From NCBI RefSeq assembly GCF_003008695.1, contig NZ_PXZT01000003.1:251439-315438 (forward strand): a DNA stretch of 64,000 nt, given 5' to 3'. Both the position numbers and the translations under genes were made by a program. Shown in pieces: positions 47,602 through 57,260 of the stretch. Origin of the DNA: Trichococcus alkaliphilus. GTDB lineage: Bacteria > Bacillota > Bacilli > Lactobacillales > Aerococcaceae. Every line of letters starts with the position of its first letter. Positions within the stretch are counted from its first letter, which is position 1. The notes under the pieces are model-generated. The model made no database searches and had not been told where the DNA came from. It worked only from the letters and a program-made list of their open reading frames with translations.

Positions 47602-49503
47602 TTATTTCGCGACTTCTTGTGTTTTATCTTTTTTCCACAGACCCAGCATCAACGTTGAAACGGCTGTTCCGATCAACAAAGCCAGCAAGAACATCAACGG
47701 ACGGTTAGCCAATGTGATTACGAACAAGCCACCATGTGGTGCAGGGATCGAAACTGCCCATAGCTGCGTCAAACCACCCGCAATCGCTGAACCAACGATG
47801 GATGAACCGATTACGCGCATCGGATCTGCCGCAGCGAATGGAATCGCACCTTCAGTGATGAAGGAAAGGCCCAACAAGATGTTGGAAAGTCCGGATTTTT
47901 GTTCGATATCCGTAAATTTGTTTTTGAAAATCAATGTTGCGATACCGATTGCCAATGGAGGAATCATACCACCAGCCATTACAGCGGCCATCAAGCTGCC
48001 GTCCTGAGTGTCTGTGAAGATACCGATTGAGAAGGCATAAGCTGCTTTGTTGAATGGGCCACCCATATCGATTGCCATCATACCGCCAAGAACAGCACCC
48101 AACAGTACTGCATTACCAGTACCCAAGTTTTCCAGGAAAGTGATCATAGCTGTATTGATTGTGGAGAAGACAGGACCTACCAAGAAGTACATCAACAAGC
48201 CAGTGATCAATAGACCGAACACAGGGTACAAGAGAATTGTCTTCATGCCATCCAAGGTACGAGGCAATCCTTTAAAGGCTTTCTTCAGATAAACCATGAT
48301 GTAACCGGCCAAGAAACCAGCAATCAATCCGCCCAAGAATCCGGCGTTTGCTTGCACTGCCAAGTAGCCGCCCGCCATACCTGGGAGCAACCCTGGACGA
48401 TCTGCGATACTCATTGCGATGTAACCGGCCAAAATCGGAATCAGGAAGCTGAATGCTGCTCCACCAATTGCCATGAAGGAAATGAACAACGGGCTATCTG
48501 CACCGAATGACGTTTCGAACAGGAAGGAAATCGCAATCAGGATACCACCACCGACAACAAACGGCAACATGTGTGAAATACCGTTCATCAAGTCTTTGTA
48601 GACTCTTCCGATGATTGATGGATTTTCGTCGCTTGAGCTGGATGAGAATGTATCGCCTTCAACATTCAGGATCGGTGCTTCTTGACGCATTGCTTTTGTG
48701 ATCAATTCTTCAGCTTTGTTGATGCCGTCGCTTACCGGTCTTTGAAGAACGTGTTTACCGTTGAAACGCGCCATTTCAACTTTTTTGTCAGCTGCCACGA
48801 TGACGCCATCGGCACGGCGGATTTCGTCGGCTGTCAAGGCGTTCTTGACGCCATCCGAGCCGTTCGTTTCAACGCGGATATCGACGCCCATTTTTTCAGC
48901 CATCAGTTTCAATGAATCTTCAGCCATATACGTGTGTGCGATCCCTGTAGGACAAGCCGTTACTGCAATGACGAAAGGTCTCTTCGTTTCGGTTGCCGCT
49001 ACTGGAGCTGCTTTCGTTGCTGCTTCTGCTTGCTCTTTGGCTTCGCGCTTAGCTTCTGCTGCCGCAAACAAACCTTGAACTTCTTCTGGAGTCTGAGCTT
49101 TTTTCAATGATGCAGTGAAATCAGGATTGATAAGTAAACGGGATAATGACGCTAAAACTTCCAAATGAACATTATTTGCGCCTTCTGGAGCCGCAATCAT
49201 AAAGAATAGATGTGCTGGTTGACCGTCCAATGAAGCATAGTCCACACCGGCTGCGCTTTTTGCAAAAACGACTGCAGGTTTGATGACCGCTTTGTTTTTG
49301 GCATGCGGCATTGCGATGCCGTCGCCCAAACCAGTGGATGTTTGTGATTCGCGCTTCATGATGCCCTCTTTGTAAACTACAGCATCATTGATGATGCCAT
49401 TAGTGGCAAGACCTGCGATCATTTCATCGATAACGCCCTCTTTGGTTGTTGCTTGCAAATCCATAATCATCAATTCTTTTAGTAAGATATCATTGATTTT
49501 CAT
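47602..49503 (-). CDS. fruA: PTS fructose transporter subunit IIABC
   Basis: 633 residues, domain order A-B-C. IIA: phospho-histidine His67 in GIAMPHAKN; an Ala/Glu-rich linker (about 145-172); IIB: phospho-cysteine Cys184 in TACPTGIAHTYMAE; IIC: from about 300, eight or more membrane segments starting GISHMLPFVVGGG. It imports fructose and delivers fructose-1-phosphate to FruK. It ends the fruR-fruK-fruA operon. HPr Ser46 phosphorylation by HprK (7 kb) would limit its phosphate supply. Confidence 0.96.
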   Translation of the reverse strand: MKINDILLKELMIMDLQATTKEGVIDEMIAGLATNGIINDAVVYKEGIMKRESQTSTGLGDGIAMPHAKNKAVIKPAVVFAKSAAGVDYASLDGQPAHLFFMIAAPEGANNVHLEVLASLSRLLINPDFTASLKKAQTPEEVQGLFAAAEAKREAKEQAEAATKAAPVAATETKRPFVIAVTACPTGIAHTYMAEDSLKLMAEKMGVDIRVETNGSDGVKNALTADEIRRADGVIVAADKKVEMARFNGKHVLQRPVSDGINKAEELITKAMRQEAPILNVEGDTFSSSSSDENPSIIGRVYKDLMNGISHMLPFVVGGGILIAISFLFETSFGADSPLFISFMAIGGAAFSFLIPILAGYIAMSIADRPGLLPGMAGGYLAVQANAGFLGGLIAGFLAGYIMVYLKKAFKGLPRTLDGMKTILLYPVFGLLITGLLMYFLVGPVFSTINTAMITFLENLGTGNAVLLGAVLGGMMAIDMGGPFNKAAYAFSIGIFTDTQDGSLMAAVMAGGMIPPLAIGIATLIFKNKFTDIEQKSGLSNILLGLSFITEGAIPFAAADPMRVIGSSIVGSAIAGGLTQLWAVSIPAPHGGLFVITLANRPLMFLLALLIGTAVSTLMLGLWKKDKTQEVAK

Positions 49504-49521
49504 ATTAATAAGTTCTCCTCC

Positions 49522-50436
49522 CTATAGCTGGCTGATAGTGACTTGTTTGACTAGAGCATCAATTTCTTCGCGTTTGGCTAAGTCGTCGGCAAAAGCGGTC
49601 GCGCTTCCGCAAGCGATACTGACTTTGAATGCTTCCAACGGGTCGTGCGTCTTCATGTATGTACCGACAAATCCGGCGATCATTGAATCTCCGGAACCGA
49701 CTGAATTTTTAAGTACCCCTTTCGGTACTGTTCCATGGTAAACACCTTCCGGAGTGAAAAGGATGGCTCCTTTAGCGGCCATCGAGATGATCGCGTATTG
49801 CGCTCCAGCTTCAAGAAGCTTCTTCCCGTATGGCAGGATGTCCTCATCGGTTTCGAAAGTAGTATCAAACAATTCCGCCAACTCGTGGTGGTTCGGTTTT
49901 ACCAATAACGGATGGAAAGGCAATGCATTTTTTAATTCTTCCCCGGTCGTATCGATCAGGAACGGTACGCCTTTGTCCGTCAGTCTGCGGATGATTGTCA
50001 GATAATAATCATCCGGCAAGCTTGTAGGTTTGCTTCCCGCCAAGACTACGATGTCGTTTTCCGGATCAAGCGCATCGAATTGTTTCAGGAATTCTTCGGC
50101 GACTGCAGGCTCGATATTCGGGCCCGGGCCGTTCATTTCCGTCTCCATCCCTGACTTGATTTTGACATTGATGCGGGTCGCTTCATCCACATGCGTGAAG
50201 TGTATTTTGCTTTTTTCCGCTTCCAACCAGTCTTCGATGTATTTCCCGGTGAAACCGCCAAGGAACCCTAAAGCGGTGTTTTCCACTTCCAGTTCATTCA
50301 AGATGCGGGAAACGTTGATGCCTTTGCCTCCCGGCAGTTTGAAATCCTGTTGGATACGGTTCACTTCACCCAACTCGATTGCGGGTAAATGGACGATGTA
50401 ATCGATGGATGGATTTAATGTTACTGTATATATCAT
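49522..50436 (-). CDS. fruK: 1-phosphofructokinase
   Basis: 304-residue PfkB-family kinase that phosphorylates fructose-1-phosphate to fructose-1,6-bisphosphate. Substrate-binding GGKGINVSRILNELE near 37-51 and the PfkB signature/anion hole GSGDSMIAGFVG near 250 with catalytic Asp. It overlaps the fruR stop by one base and precedes fruA by 18 bp. Confidence 0.96.
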   Translation of the reverse strand: MIYTVTLNPSIDYIVHLPAIELGEVNRIQQDFKLPGGKGINVSRILNELEVENTALGFLGGFTGKYIEDWLEAEKSKIHFTHVDEATRINVKIKSGMETEMNGPGPNIEPAVAEEFLKQFDALDPENDIVVLAGSKPTSLPDDYYLTIIRRLTDKGVPFLIDTTGEELKNALPFHPLLVKPNHHELAELFDTTFETDEDILPYGKKLLEAGAQYAIISMAAKGAILFTPEGVYHGTVPKGVLKNSVGSGDSMIAGFVGTYMKTHDPLEAFKVSIACGSATAFADDLAKREEIDALVKQVTISQL

Positions 50437-51185
50437 TATTCAGCCTCCCAAATAGTTGTACTGTCTTTCAGGTTACGTTTGATTTCCGACGGGACATTGT
50501 AGCTGATGATGCCGCAATCCTCAATATCGCAGACCTTCACGAAGCTGACTTGCTTGAACTTCGAAGCATCCGCTACGACATAGCTTTGTGCTGCATTCTC
50601 GATGGCTATCCGCTTGATGGCCGCTTCTTCGGTGTCCGGCGTCGTGAAACCATATTGCTTGTCGATGCCGTTGATGCCAAGAAAAGCTTTGCTGAAACGG
50701 TAATTTCTCATTTGCATTTGGCTGACCGGTCCGATGACTGCTTTTGTCTCCATCTTGATTTTGCCGCCGATAAGGATCGTCTCGATTTGCATATCCGATA
50801 ATAAACTGGCATGCGGGACGCCATTTGTGACGACGAGGATGCTCTTGCCCTTCAGGAAGGGAATCATTTCGTAGGTGGTCGATCCGGCATCCAAAAAGAT
50901 GATGTCTTGATCGCTCACTAATTGAGCTGCTTTTTCAGCGATCCGTTGTTTGTCCTGAACGTTTTTGGACGTTTTATCTTCCATCCTGTCTTCAGCGGAA
51001 ACACTATAGTTTCTCTTTGCTCCACCATGGACACGAATCAGGAAACCGGCCTCTTCAAGAGTGCTCAAATCCCGTCTGATCGTGGATTCAGAACTGCCCG
51101 TCTCATCGACAAGGTCCTGCAGTTTTACGATATTGTCTTTGGCTAAAGTGTCTAGAATGATTTTATGCCGTTCTTCTGTAAGCAC
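50436..51185 (-). CDS. fruR: DeoR-family repressor of the fructose operon
   Basis: 249 residues. N-terminal DeoR HTH (RHKIILDTLAKDNIVKLQDLVDETGSSESTIRRDLSTLEE, about 6-45) and C-terminal DeoR sensor domain with DAGSTTYEMIPFL near 98, which binds a sugar phosphate. By gene order it should sense fructose-1-phosphate. Start is GTG with AGGTGAT 5 nt upstream. Confidence 0.93.
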   Translation of the reverse strand: MLTEERHKIILDTLAKDNIVKLQDLVDETGSSESTIRRDLSTLEEAGFLIRVHGGAKRNYSVSAEDRMEDKTSKNVQDKQRIAEKAAQLVSDQDIIFLDAGSTTYEMIPFLKGKSILVVTNGVPHASLLSDMQIETILIGGKIKMETKAVIGPVSQMQMRNYRFSKAFLGINGIDKQYGFTTPDTEEAAIKRIAIENAAQSYVVADASKFKQVSFVKVCDIEDCGIISYNVPSEIKRNLKDSTTIWEAE

Positions 51186-51207
51186 TTTCTATCACCTCTC
51201 GAACAAA

Positions 51208-51236
51208 AATATACCACCCACACGAGAATAAAGCAA
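51208..51236 (-). promoter_or_regulatory. Promoter of fruRKA
   Basis: Minus strand: TTGCTT (51231-51236), 17 bp, TATATT (51208-51213), 23 nt before fruR. Two CATTCA repeats 10 bp apart (51264, 51274) lie upstream and may be operator half-sites. Confidence 0.7.
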
Positions 51237-51349
51237 TCATTTTCCTCCAAAAACATTAACTTTCATTCAAAACCATTCAGACGGGGATGTTCTGAAATTA
51301 TAGACAGAAGTTTTCATTATTAAATTGCATGATTTTACGTTCATTTCTA

Positions 51350-51395
51350 TAAAAAAATAAATACAGGCTCCATTTCCGGTAGAAATGAAGCCTGC
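51350..51395 (-). terminator. Terminator after the MATE gene
   Basis: Stem CAGGCTTCATTTC / GAAATGGAGCCTG, then a T-rich tract TATTTATTTTTTT on the minus strand. Confidence 0.88.
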
Positions 51396-51443
51396 ATTTG
51401 ATTTTCTGTGGATGATTTTGATGACTTCAATGGTTACTTTTCA

Positions 51444-52772
51444 TTATTCAGGGGATAGCATGCTTCGATCGGATATATTTTTACTGAATCGATGGACCAA
51501 AAAGAGCGAGCGTATGTAAAGATCAATTCCAATCGAAATCCAAACGCCGGCAATTCCCCAACCCAATACTCTTCCTAAAACGATCACCCCGATTATGCGC
51601 AAACACCACATCCCAAAGGCGGTGCTGTACAAAGGCGATTTGGTATCGCCCATCCCTTGCAAGGAACCTGTCGTGATTAAGCTGACCGCAAGACCCGGCT
51701 GGTTGAACGCATCTATTCTCAACGCAGTCACGATTTGATTGATTGCCACAGTGTCCGATGTGAACACTTGGGCAAAATATGGGGAGCCTATAAACAGGAT
51801 CAACCCCAAGAAGCTCATAGCGATGACGCCAAATGTTGCCGATAGGAATGCGACACGTTTTGCCTCCTTGAAATCCGCTGCACCTGTACTGTTCCCGACG
51901 AGAGTGGCAGCAGCAGTGGCCAACCCGTATGCCGGCATATACACAAAGCTTTCGATATTACCCGCACTGGAGTGTGCTGCAAAAGTTTTCGCGCCGATCG
52001 CAACGATCAAGCCGAAATAGACTACTTGTCCCACCCGCATGACCAATCTCTCAAGCGCTGCTGGAATCGAAAGCCTCATTAATGGTGCAAAATCACTTTT
52101 TGCAAAAATAGACTTCAGATTGAATGAAACAGGGGATTTTTTTATGTGTTTGTATAACAGCAGGCATCCCAACATTCTTGCCACCATTGTGCCTATCGCA
52201 GTCCCAACAACACCAAGAGCCGGAATCGGTCCGATACCAAAAATCAGAATATAGTCTAAGCCTACATTCAGTATATTTACGATTATACTGACTTGCATTG
52301 GGGACTTTGTATTCCCGGACGCGCGCAGTATACTCCCGAAAATGGTCATGACCGCCAAAAAGACCGAACTGCCCCCCACGATATAAAAAAACGCGGCGGA
52401 ATAGGCCATCACTTGGTCATCCGCGCCCATCAGCGCTAAAAATGATTTTCCGAACACAAGCGTCAGTAACCCAAAAAGCAAGCCTATGATTATTGCGGAA
52501 AAGGTTGATTGCTGAGCAATCCGGACAGCCCCCTCCTTGTCCTTTGCCCCAAGTTTTTGGGCTATCAGGGAAGACGTCCCGACCCCTAATGCTATGAATA
52601 GCGCCAAATACACATTCAGGATTGTGTTGGCTACACCGACTGCCGTGACAGCCATGAGGCCTATCTTTGCTATCAGTAGCGTATCAACGAAACCGACCAA
52701 TGTCTGGAGCAGATTTTCGATTGTTGCAGGTATTGCTAAATTCAGAATTTTCTTTCCTGTGCTTTTTTCCAT
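51444..52772 (-). CDS. MATE-family efflux transporter
   Basis: 442 residues, twelve hydrophobic segments in two homologous halves; N-terminus KKILNLAIPATIENLLQTLVGFVDTLLI is typical of NorM/DinF-like MATE proteins. These exchange cations (Na+ or H+) for organic cations or metabolites. It starts 8 bp after the CsoR-family gene and is in the same operon, so its expression is probably set by that repressor. Substrate unknown. Confidence 0.93.
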   Translation of the reverse strand: MEKSTGKKILNLAIPATIENLLQTLVGFVDTLLIAKIGLMAVTAVGVANTILNVYLALFIALGVGTSSLIAQKLGAKDKEGAVRIAQQSTFSAIIIGLLFGLLTLVFGKSFLALMGADDQVMAYSAAFFYIVGGSSVFLAVMTIFGSILRASGNTKSPMQVSIIVNILNVGLDYILIFGIGPIPALGVVGTAIGTMVARMLGCLLLYKHIKKSPVSFNLKSIFAKSDFAPLMRLSIPAALERLVMRVGQVVYFGLIVAIGAKTFAAHSSAGNIESFVYMPAYGLATAAATLVGNSTGAADFKEAKRVAFLSATFGVIAMSFLGLILFIGSPYFAQVFTSDTVAINQIVTALRIDAFNQPGLAVSLITTGSLQGMGDTKSPLYSTAFGMWCLRIIGVIVLGRVLGWGIAGVWISIGIDLYIRSLFLVHRFSKNISDRSMLSPE

Positions 52773-52780
52773 CTCATCAC

Positions 52781-53062
52781 CTAATTCATTTTGTTGTACT
52801 GCGAAATTACTTTTTGCAGTTTCTTCATTTCATCATCCAAATCAGCGCCTTCACTGACATGCATCAACGCATGCTCTGTTTGGGCCTCCAAAAGTATGTG
52901 GCTGATTTTTTGGATGGCGGATCTGGTCGAATTCAATTGGATGATGACATCAGCAAAATCTTTTTCTTCGATGATCATCTTTTTGATCCCCGCGACTTGT
53001 CCTTCAATCCGATTTAATCGTTTAACAAGACTGTCCGTTCTGTGTTCCTGTGAATGAGACAT
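52781..53062 (-). CDS. CsoR/FrmR-family repressor lacking the metal ligands
   Basis: 93-residue all-helical DUF156 protein. Family core RIEGQVAGIKKMI is at 18-30. The copper ligands of CsoR (Cys36, His61, Cys65) correspond to Phe36, Gln61 and Ala65 here; there is no cysteine at all, so copper, formaldehyde or persulfide sensing by the known chemistries is excluded. His3 of the RcnR-like N-terminus (MSHS) is kept. A perfect palindrome covers its own promoter. The start has AGAGGTG 6-7 nt upstream; the frame to 53191 crosses the palindrome and is rejected. Confidence 0.88.
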   Translation of the reverse strand: MSHSQEHRTDSLVKRLNRIEGQVAGIKKMIIEEKDFADVIIQLNSTRSAIQKISHILLEAQTEHALMHVSEGADLDDEMKKLQKVISQYNKMN

Positions 53063-53081
53063 GAGTTGCACCTCTTGTTTA

Positions 53082-53114
53082 TATAGTATATGCCCCCATA
53101 GGGCATATACTATA
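53082..53114 (-). promoter_or_regulatory. Operator palindrome of the CsoR-family gene
   Basis: Perfect 14-bp arms (TATAGTATATGCCC and its complement) around a 5-nt centre. The G/C tract inside an AT-rich palindrome resembles CsoR-family operators. It sits 20-52 bp before the start, over the likely -10. Confidence 0.78.
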
Positions 53115-53178
53115 CGGAAAAATAGATCAGAAGTCAAAGTCATTGTTGAAGCAATCTGGCTTTGAAAAAAATCTGCAG

Positions 53179-53219
53179 AAAAAAGGACCAATCAGCCAAA
53201 AGCGGGCTGCTTGGTCCTG
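53179..53219 (-). terminator. Terminator of groESL transcript
   Basis: Stem GGACCAAGCAGCC / GGCTGATTGGTCC followed by six T on the minus strand; about 300 nt beyond the groEL stop. Confidence 0.9.
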
Positions 53220-53224
53220 AACCT

Positions 53225-53281
53225 CGTTAGTGCTCAAACTCTGAGCTTAGGATTCATCACACACTGTTATAGTTGAACTCT
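53225..53281 (-). repeat. Degenerate half copy of the groEL-downstream element plus linker
   Basis: TTAGTGCTCA and ATTCATC match the right half of the neighbouring copy (53353-53381), but the pairing left arm is missing. It is followed by linker ATCACACACTGTTATAGTTG, which resembles the linker at 53380-53403. Confidence 0.65.
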
Positions 53282-53379
53282 GAATTGCAGAGGGTTCCGC
53301 CTAAGTTGATAACCACACACGGACAAAAAACGTCCGCTTTGTGGTTATCCTCTTAGTGCTCACCCTCTAAACGCAATTC
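53282..53379 (-). repeat. Structured tandem element, copy 2
   Basis: 98 nt. Outer stem: GAATTGC+AGAGGGT (53282-53295) pairs with ACCCTCT (53362-53368) and GCAATTC (53373-53379), leaving an AAAC bulge (53369-53372; GTTT on the groEL strand). Inner stem: CTAAG/CTTAG, GATAACCACA (53308-53317) with TGTGGTTATC (53340-53349), and CGGAC/GTCCG at the tip. Confidence 0.85.
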
Positions 53380-53403
53380 ATCGTATCCTTATAGTTGAGT
53401 TCT

Positions 53404-53502
53404 GATTCGCAGATACCGCTCCCGTTTCGCAAACCGTGGTTGTCCACAAAAGAGGTGGACATCCACGGTTCACTCCAACGTCCGGGTATCTAAACGCGAA
53501 TC
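53404..53502 (-). repeat. Structured tandem element, copy 1
   Basis: 99 nt. Outer stem: GATTCGC+AGATACC (53404-53417) pairs with GGTATCT (53485-53491) and GCGAATC (53496-53502) with the same AAAC bulge (53492-53495). Inner stem: AACCGTGG (53432-53439)/CCACGGTT and TGTCCAC/GTGGACA. It ends 15 nt from the groEL stop. Confidence 0.85.
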
Positions 53503-53517
53503 ATCACATCCTGTTTT

Positions 53518-55131
<1,614 letters not shown>

Positions 55132-55159
55132 TTATCGATTCACCTCATGAATTATATTT

Positions 55160-55444
55160 TTAGTCCAGGATTGCTACGATGTCGCTTTCTTTGATCACTA
55201 AGTATTCTGTTCCCGCATATTTAACTTCTGTGCCTGCATATTTTTCGAAAAGGACAGTGTCTCCCGCCTTAACGGTCATTTCGATTGTTACGCCGTTATC
55301 TGTCACGCGGCCTGCGCCGACAGCAATTACGGTACCTGTTTGGGATTTTTCTTTAGCGGATGACGGTAAAACGATGCCGCCTATAGATTTTTCTTCTTCT
55401 TTGGCAACTTCTACAATAACACGGTTTCCTAATGGTTTTAACAA
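55160..55444 (-). CDS. groES: Co-chaperonin GroES
   Basis: 94-residue Hsp10: [25 protein letters not shown] start and mobile loop typical of the family. The start is TTG with GGAGGG 6 nt upstream and no alternative ATG nearby. Forms the GroEL lid. Confidence 0.97.
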   Translation of the reverse strand: MLKPLGNRVIVEVAKEEEKSIGGIVLPSSAKEKSQTGTVIAVGAGRVTDNGVTIEMTVKAGDTVLFEKYAGTEVKYAGTEYLVIKESDIVAILD

Positions 55445-55470
55445 GATGATCCCTCCAAAATAATATCATT

Positions 55471-55497
55471 TTAGCACTCATCAACTTAGAGTGCTAA
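55471..55497 (-). promoter_or_regulatory. CIRCE operator of groESL
   Basis: TTAGCACTC-N9-GAGTGCTAA, a perfect match to the HrcA binding site, between the -10 and groES. Confidence 0.97.
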
Positions 55498-55508
55498 GTT
55501 ACATTTCT

Positions 55509-55537
55509 ATATTAATCAATCTCCAATTAATTTGCAA
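55509..55537 (-). promoter_or_regulatory. Promoter of groESL
   Basis: Minus strand: TTGCAA (55532-55537), 17 bp, TAATAT (55509-55514). CIRCE begins 11 bp downstream of the -10, over the start site. Confidence 0.82.
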
Positions 55538-55583
55538 GAGGGAAGCCGATTTTTTCCGATTCTATTTTTATTCGCTATTATGC

Positions 55584-55589
55584 TATACT
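55584..55589 (+). promoter_or_regulatory. Extended -10 promoter of ydiL-ydiK
   Basis: TGC-TATACT, 45 nt before the ydiL start; the -35 is weak. Confidence 0.5.
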
Positions 55590-55634
55590 GTTTTTAAGCG
55601 CAAAAACGTCAGTTCTCTCAGAAAGGTACTATAT

Positions 55635-56312
55635 ATGAATAAAAAAATACGTTCAAGGTTAACGTTAGCCATACAGATCATCCTCATCTATCTCGCTTCT
55701 CAGCTCTTGCCGGTCCTGATGCTTTTTTTCATTCCGGAGGCAGATCGCATCGCAGCCGCCATGAATCTCTCGTTATTCTTTGCTTTCCTGGGAACTGTCC
55801 TTATGGTAGCATGGAATAGCAGAAAAAAATGGACACCACTAAACAGTCTTACGGATCAACCGTCTGCCCCAATCGGAAAAACGCTCACTACCGGACTCTT
55901 CGGTTTCATGGGAGCTGTCCTGATTCAGATCGTCGCGATGAATGTGGAGTATCTATTGTTCAAGATGCCAGTCGTTTCCGAAAATACGGAAGTGTTGCTG
56001 GACTTGACAAACCGCTACCCGTTCTTTATTTTCAACATCATCATCTTTGCACCTGTGATGGAGGAATTTGTGTTCCGTAAAGCGATTGTCACGCATCTGG
56101 TTGACGGAATCGGGATAGTCGGCGCAGCCACTATCAGCGCTTTGCTTTTTGCGATTGCGCATAATGATGGGCACTATTTGGTTTACGGCTCTCTGGGTCT
56201 TTGGTTTTCTTTCCTTTATTACCGGACAAGAAACATAGCGACTCCGATGATTGCGCATGCGTTGATGAATGTCGTGTCAGCCTTGCCGATTCTGTCCCAA
56301 CTCATTTCGTGA
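55635..56312 (+). CDS. ydiL: CPBP-family intramembrane protease-like protein (YdiL)
   Basis: 225 residues, about six to seven membrane segments. Abi/CAAX-protease motifs: APVMEEFVFRK (glutamate pair and Arg) near 138, ALLFAIAHND (His) near 174, and a final His/Asn segment MIAHALMNV. Substrate unknown. B. subtilis ydiL lies next to groES in the same divergent layout. AGAAAGG precedes the ATG at 55635; the frame from 55491 overlaps the groESL promoter and is rejected. Confidence 0.88.
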   Translation: MNKKIRSRLTLAIQIILIYLASQLLPVLMLFFIPEADRIAAAMNLSLFFAFLGTVLMVAWNSRKKWTPLNSLTDQPSAPIGKTLTTGLFGFMGAVLIQIVAMNVEYLLFKMPVVSENTEVLLDLTNRYPFFIFNIIIFAPVMEEFVFRKAIVTHLVDGIGIVGAATISALLFAIAHNDGHYLVYGSLGLWFSFLYYRTRNIATPMIAHALMNVVSALPILSQLIS

Positions 56313-56353
56313 GACACGTGAAGCCCGCTATTTAGGAAAAAGAAAGGAATAAC

Positions 56354-56560
56354 ATGACTTTAAAAAATCTACTAATTCAAATAATCATCCGCTTCGTTTT
56401 CGCCATCCTCTTCATCTGGTTGGCAGTCGATGCCGTGAATACTGCAGGCTGGGGATTCATGGCCATCGTCAGCGTGTTGTTCGCAACAAGTGATGTTGTC
56501 AAAGGCGTACGCATGTTCAATGCCTACGTGAAAATCAAAGACAGCATCGATAAAAACTAG
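56354..56560 (+). CDS. ydiK: Small membrane protein YdiK-like
   Basis: 68 residues with two hydrophobic segments (about 8-28 and 31-50) and a charged C-terminus. Matches the length, topology and position of B. subtilis YdiK, downstream of ydiL. Function unknown. AAAGGA precedes the ATG. Confidence 0.75.
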   Translation: MTLKNLLIQIIIRFVFAILFIWLAVDAVNTAGWGFMAIVSVLFATSDVVKGVRMFNAYVKIKDSIDKN

Positions 56561-56597
56561 AAAAAAGAAGGATGAGGCGGCCTCATCCTTCTTTTTG
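56560..56597. terminator. Bidirectional terminator between ydiK and rex
   Basis: Perfect stem AAGAAGGATGAGG / CCTCATCCTTCTT with T runs on both strands. Confidence 0.93.
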
Positions 56598-56627
56598 CGT
56601 TTTCTTATCATCAGCTGTCGACTTTGC

Positions 56628-57260
56628 TCAGCCGATATCATTGTCCAAGAAATAGATCAATGTCTGCAATTCATTCGTCAAGTCCACATTCTGAACGCGG
56701 ACATTATCCGGAACGGAAAGACGGATCGGGGTAAAGTTCATGATGCCGCGAACGCCCGCTTCGGTCAATCGGTTCGTGGCATCCTGCGCCACTTCTTGGG
56801 GAACGGTCAAAATGGCTACATCAATCTGTTGGATGCGCAATTGCTCAACCATATCAGTCATCGGGTAAACCGGCACACCGCTAAGGATTTTGCCGACGAT
56901 GCCTTCATTGACATCAAATGCGGCACTGATGCGCACATTATTGCTTACATGGAAGTTGTAGTTCAACAAGGCATGTCCCAAATTACCCACACCGATCAGA
57001 GCCACGTTCGTCAAACGGTCCTGATTCAAGGTTTTGCTGAAGAAATCCAACAAATACTCGACATCATAGCCGTATCCTCTTTTGCCCAGTGCGCCAAAAT
57101 ATGAAAAATCCCTACGGATAGTAGCACTATCCACTTTTACTGCTTCACTCAATTCAGTGGATGAAACGCGTTTTTTACCAGCGTTGTGCAAAAAGCGCAA
57201 ATAGCGGTGGTAAATCGGCAACCTCCTTGCCGTAGCTTTTGGAATATCATTCGTCGACAT
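56628..57260 (-). CDS. rex: Redox-sensing transcriptional repressor Rex
   Basis: 210 residues. N-terminal winged helix ([18 protein letters not shown]...[36 protein letters not shown], about 7-67); NAD(H)-binding Rossmann motif [11 protein letters not shown] near 89. High NADH releases it from DNA, derepressing fermentation and respiration genes. GAGGAG precedes the start. Convergent with ydiLK. Confidence 0.95.
   Translation of the reverse strand: MSTNDIPKATARRLPIYHRYLRFLHNAGKKRVSSTELSEAVKVDSATIRRDFSYFGALGKRGYGYDVEYLLDFFSKTLNQDRLTNVALIGVGNLGHALLNYNFHVSNNVRISAAFDVNEGIVGKILSGVPVYPMTDMVEQLRIQQIDVAILTVPQEVAQDATNRLTEAGVRGIMNFTPIRLSVPDNVRVQNVDLTNELQTLIYFLDNDIG

Noticed and set aside
53225-53503. 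Integron attC sites or a CRISPR array
   Set aside because: The tandem bulged stems resemble attC superficially, but the conserved R'/R'' core motifs are absent, no integrase is nearby, and the units do not carry a constant repeat with variable spacers.
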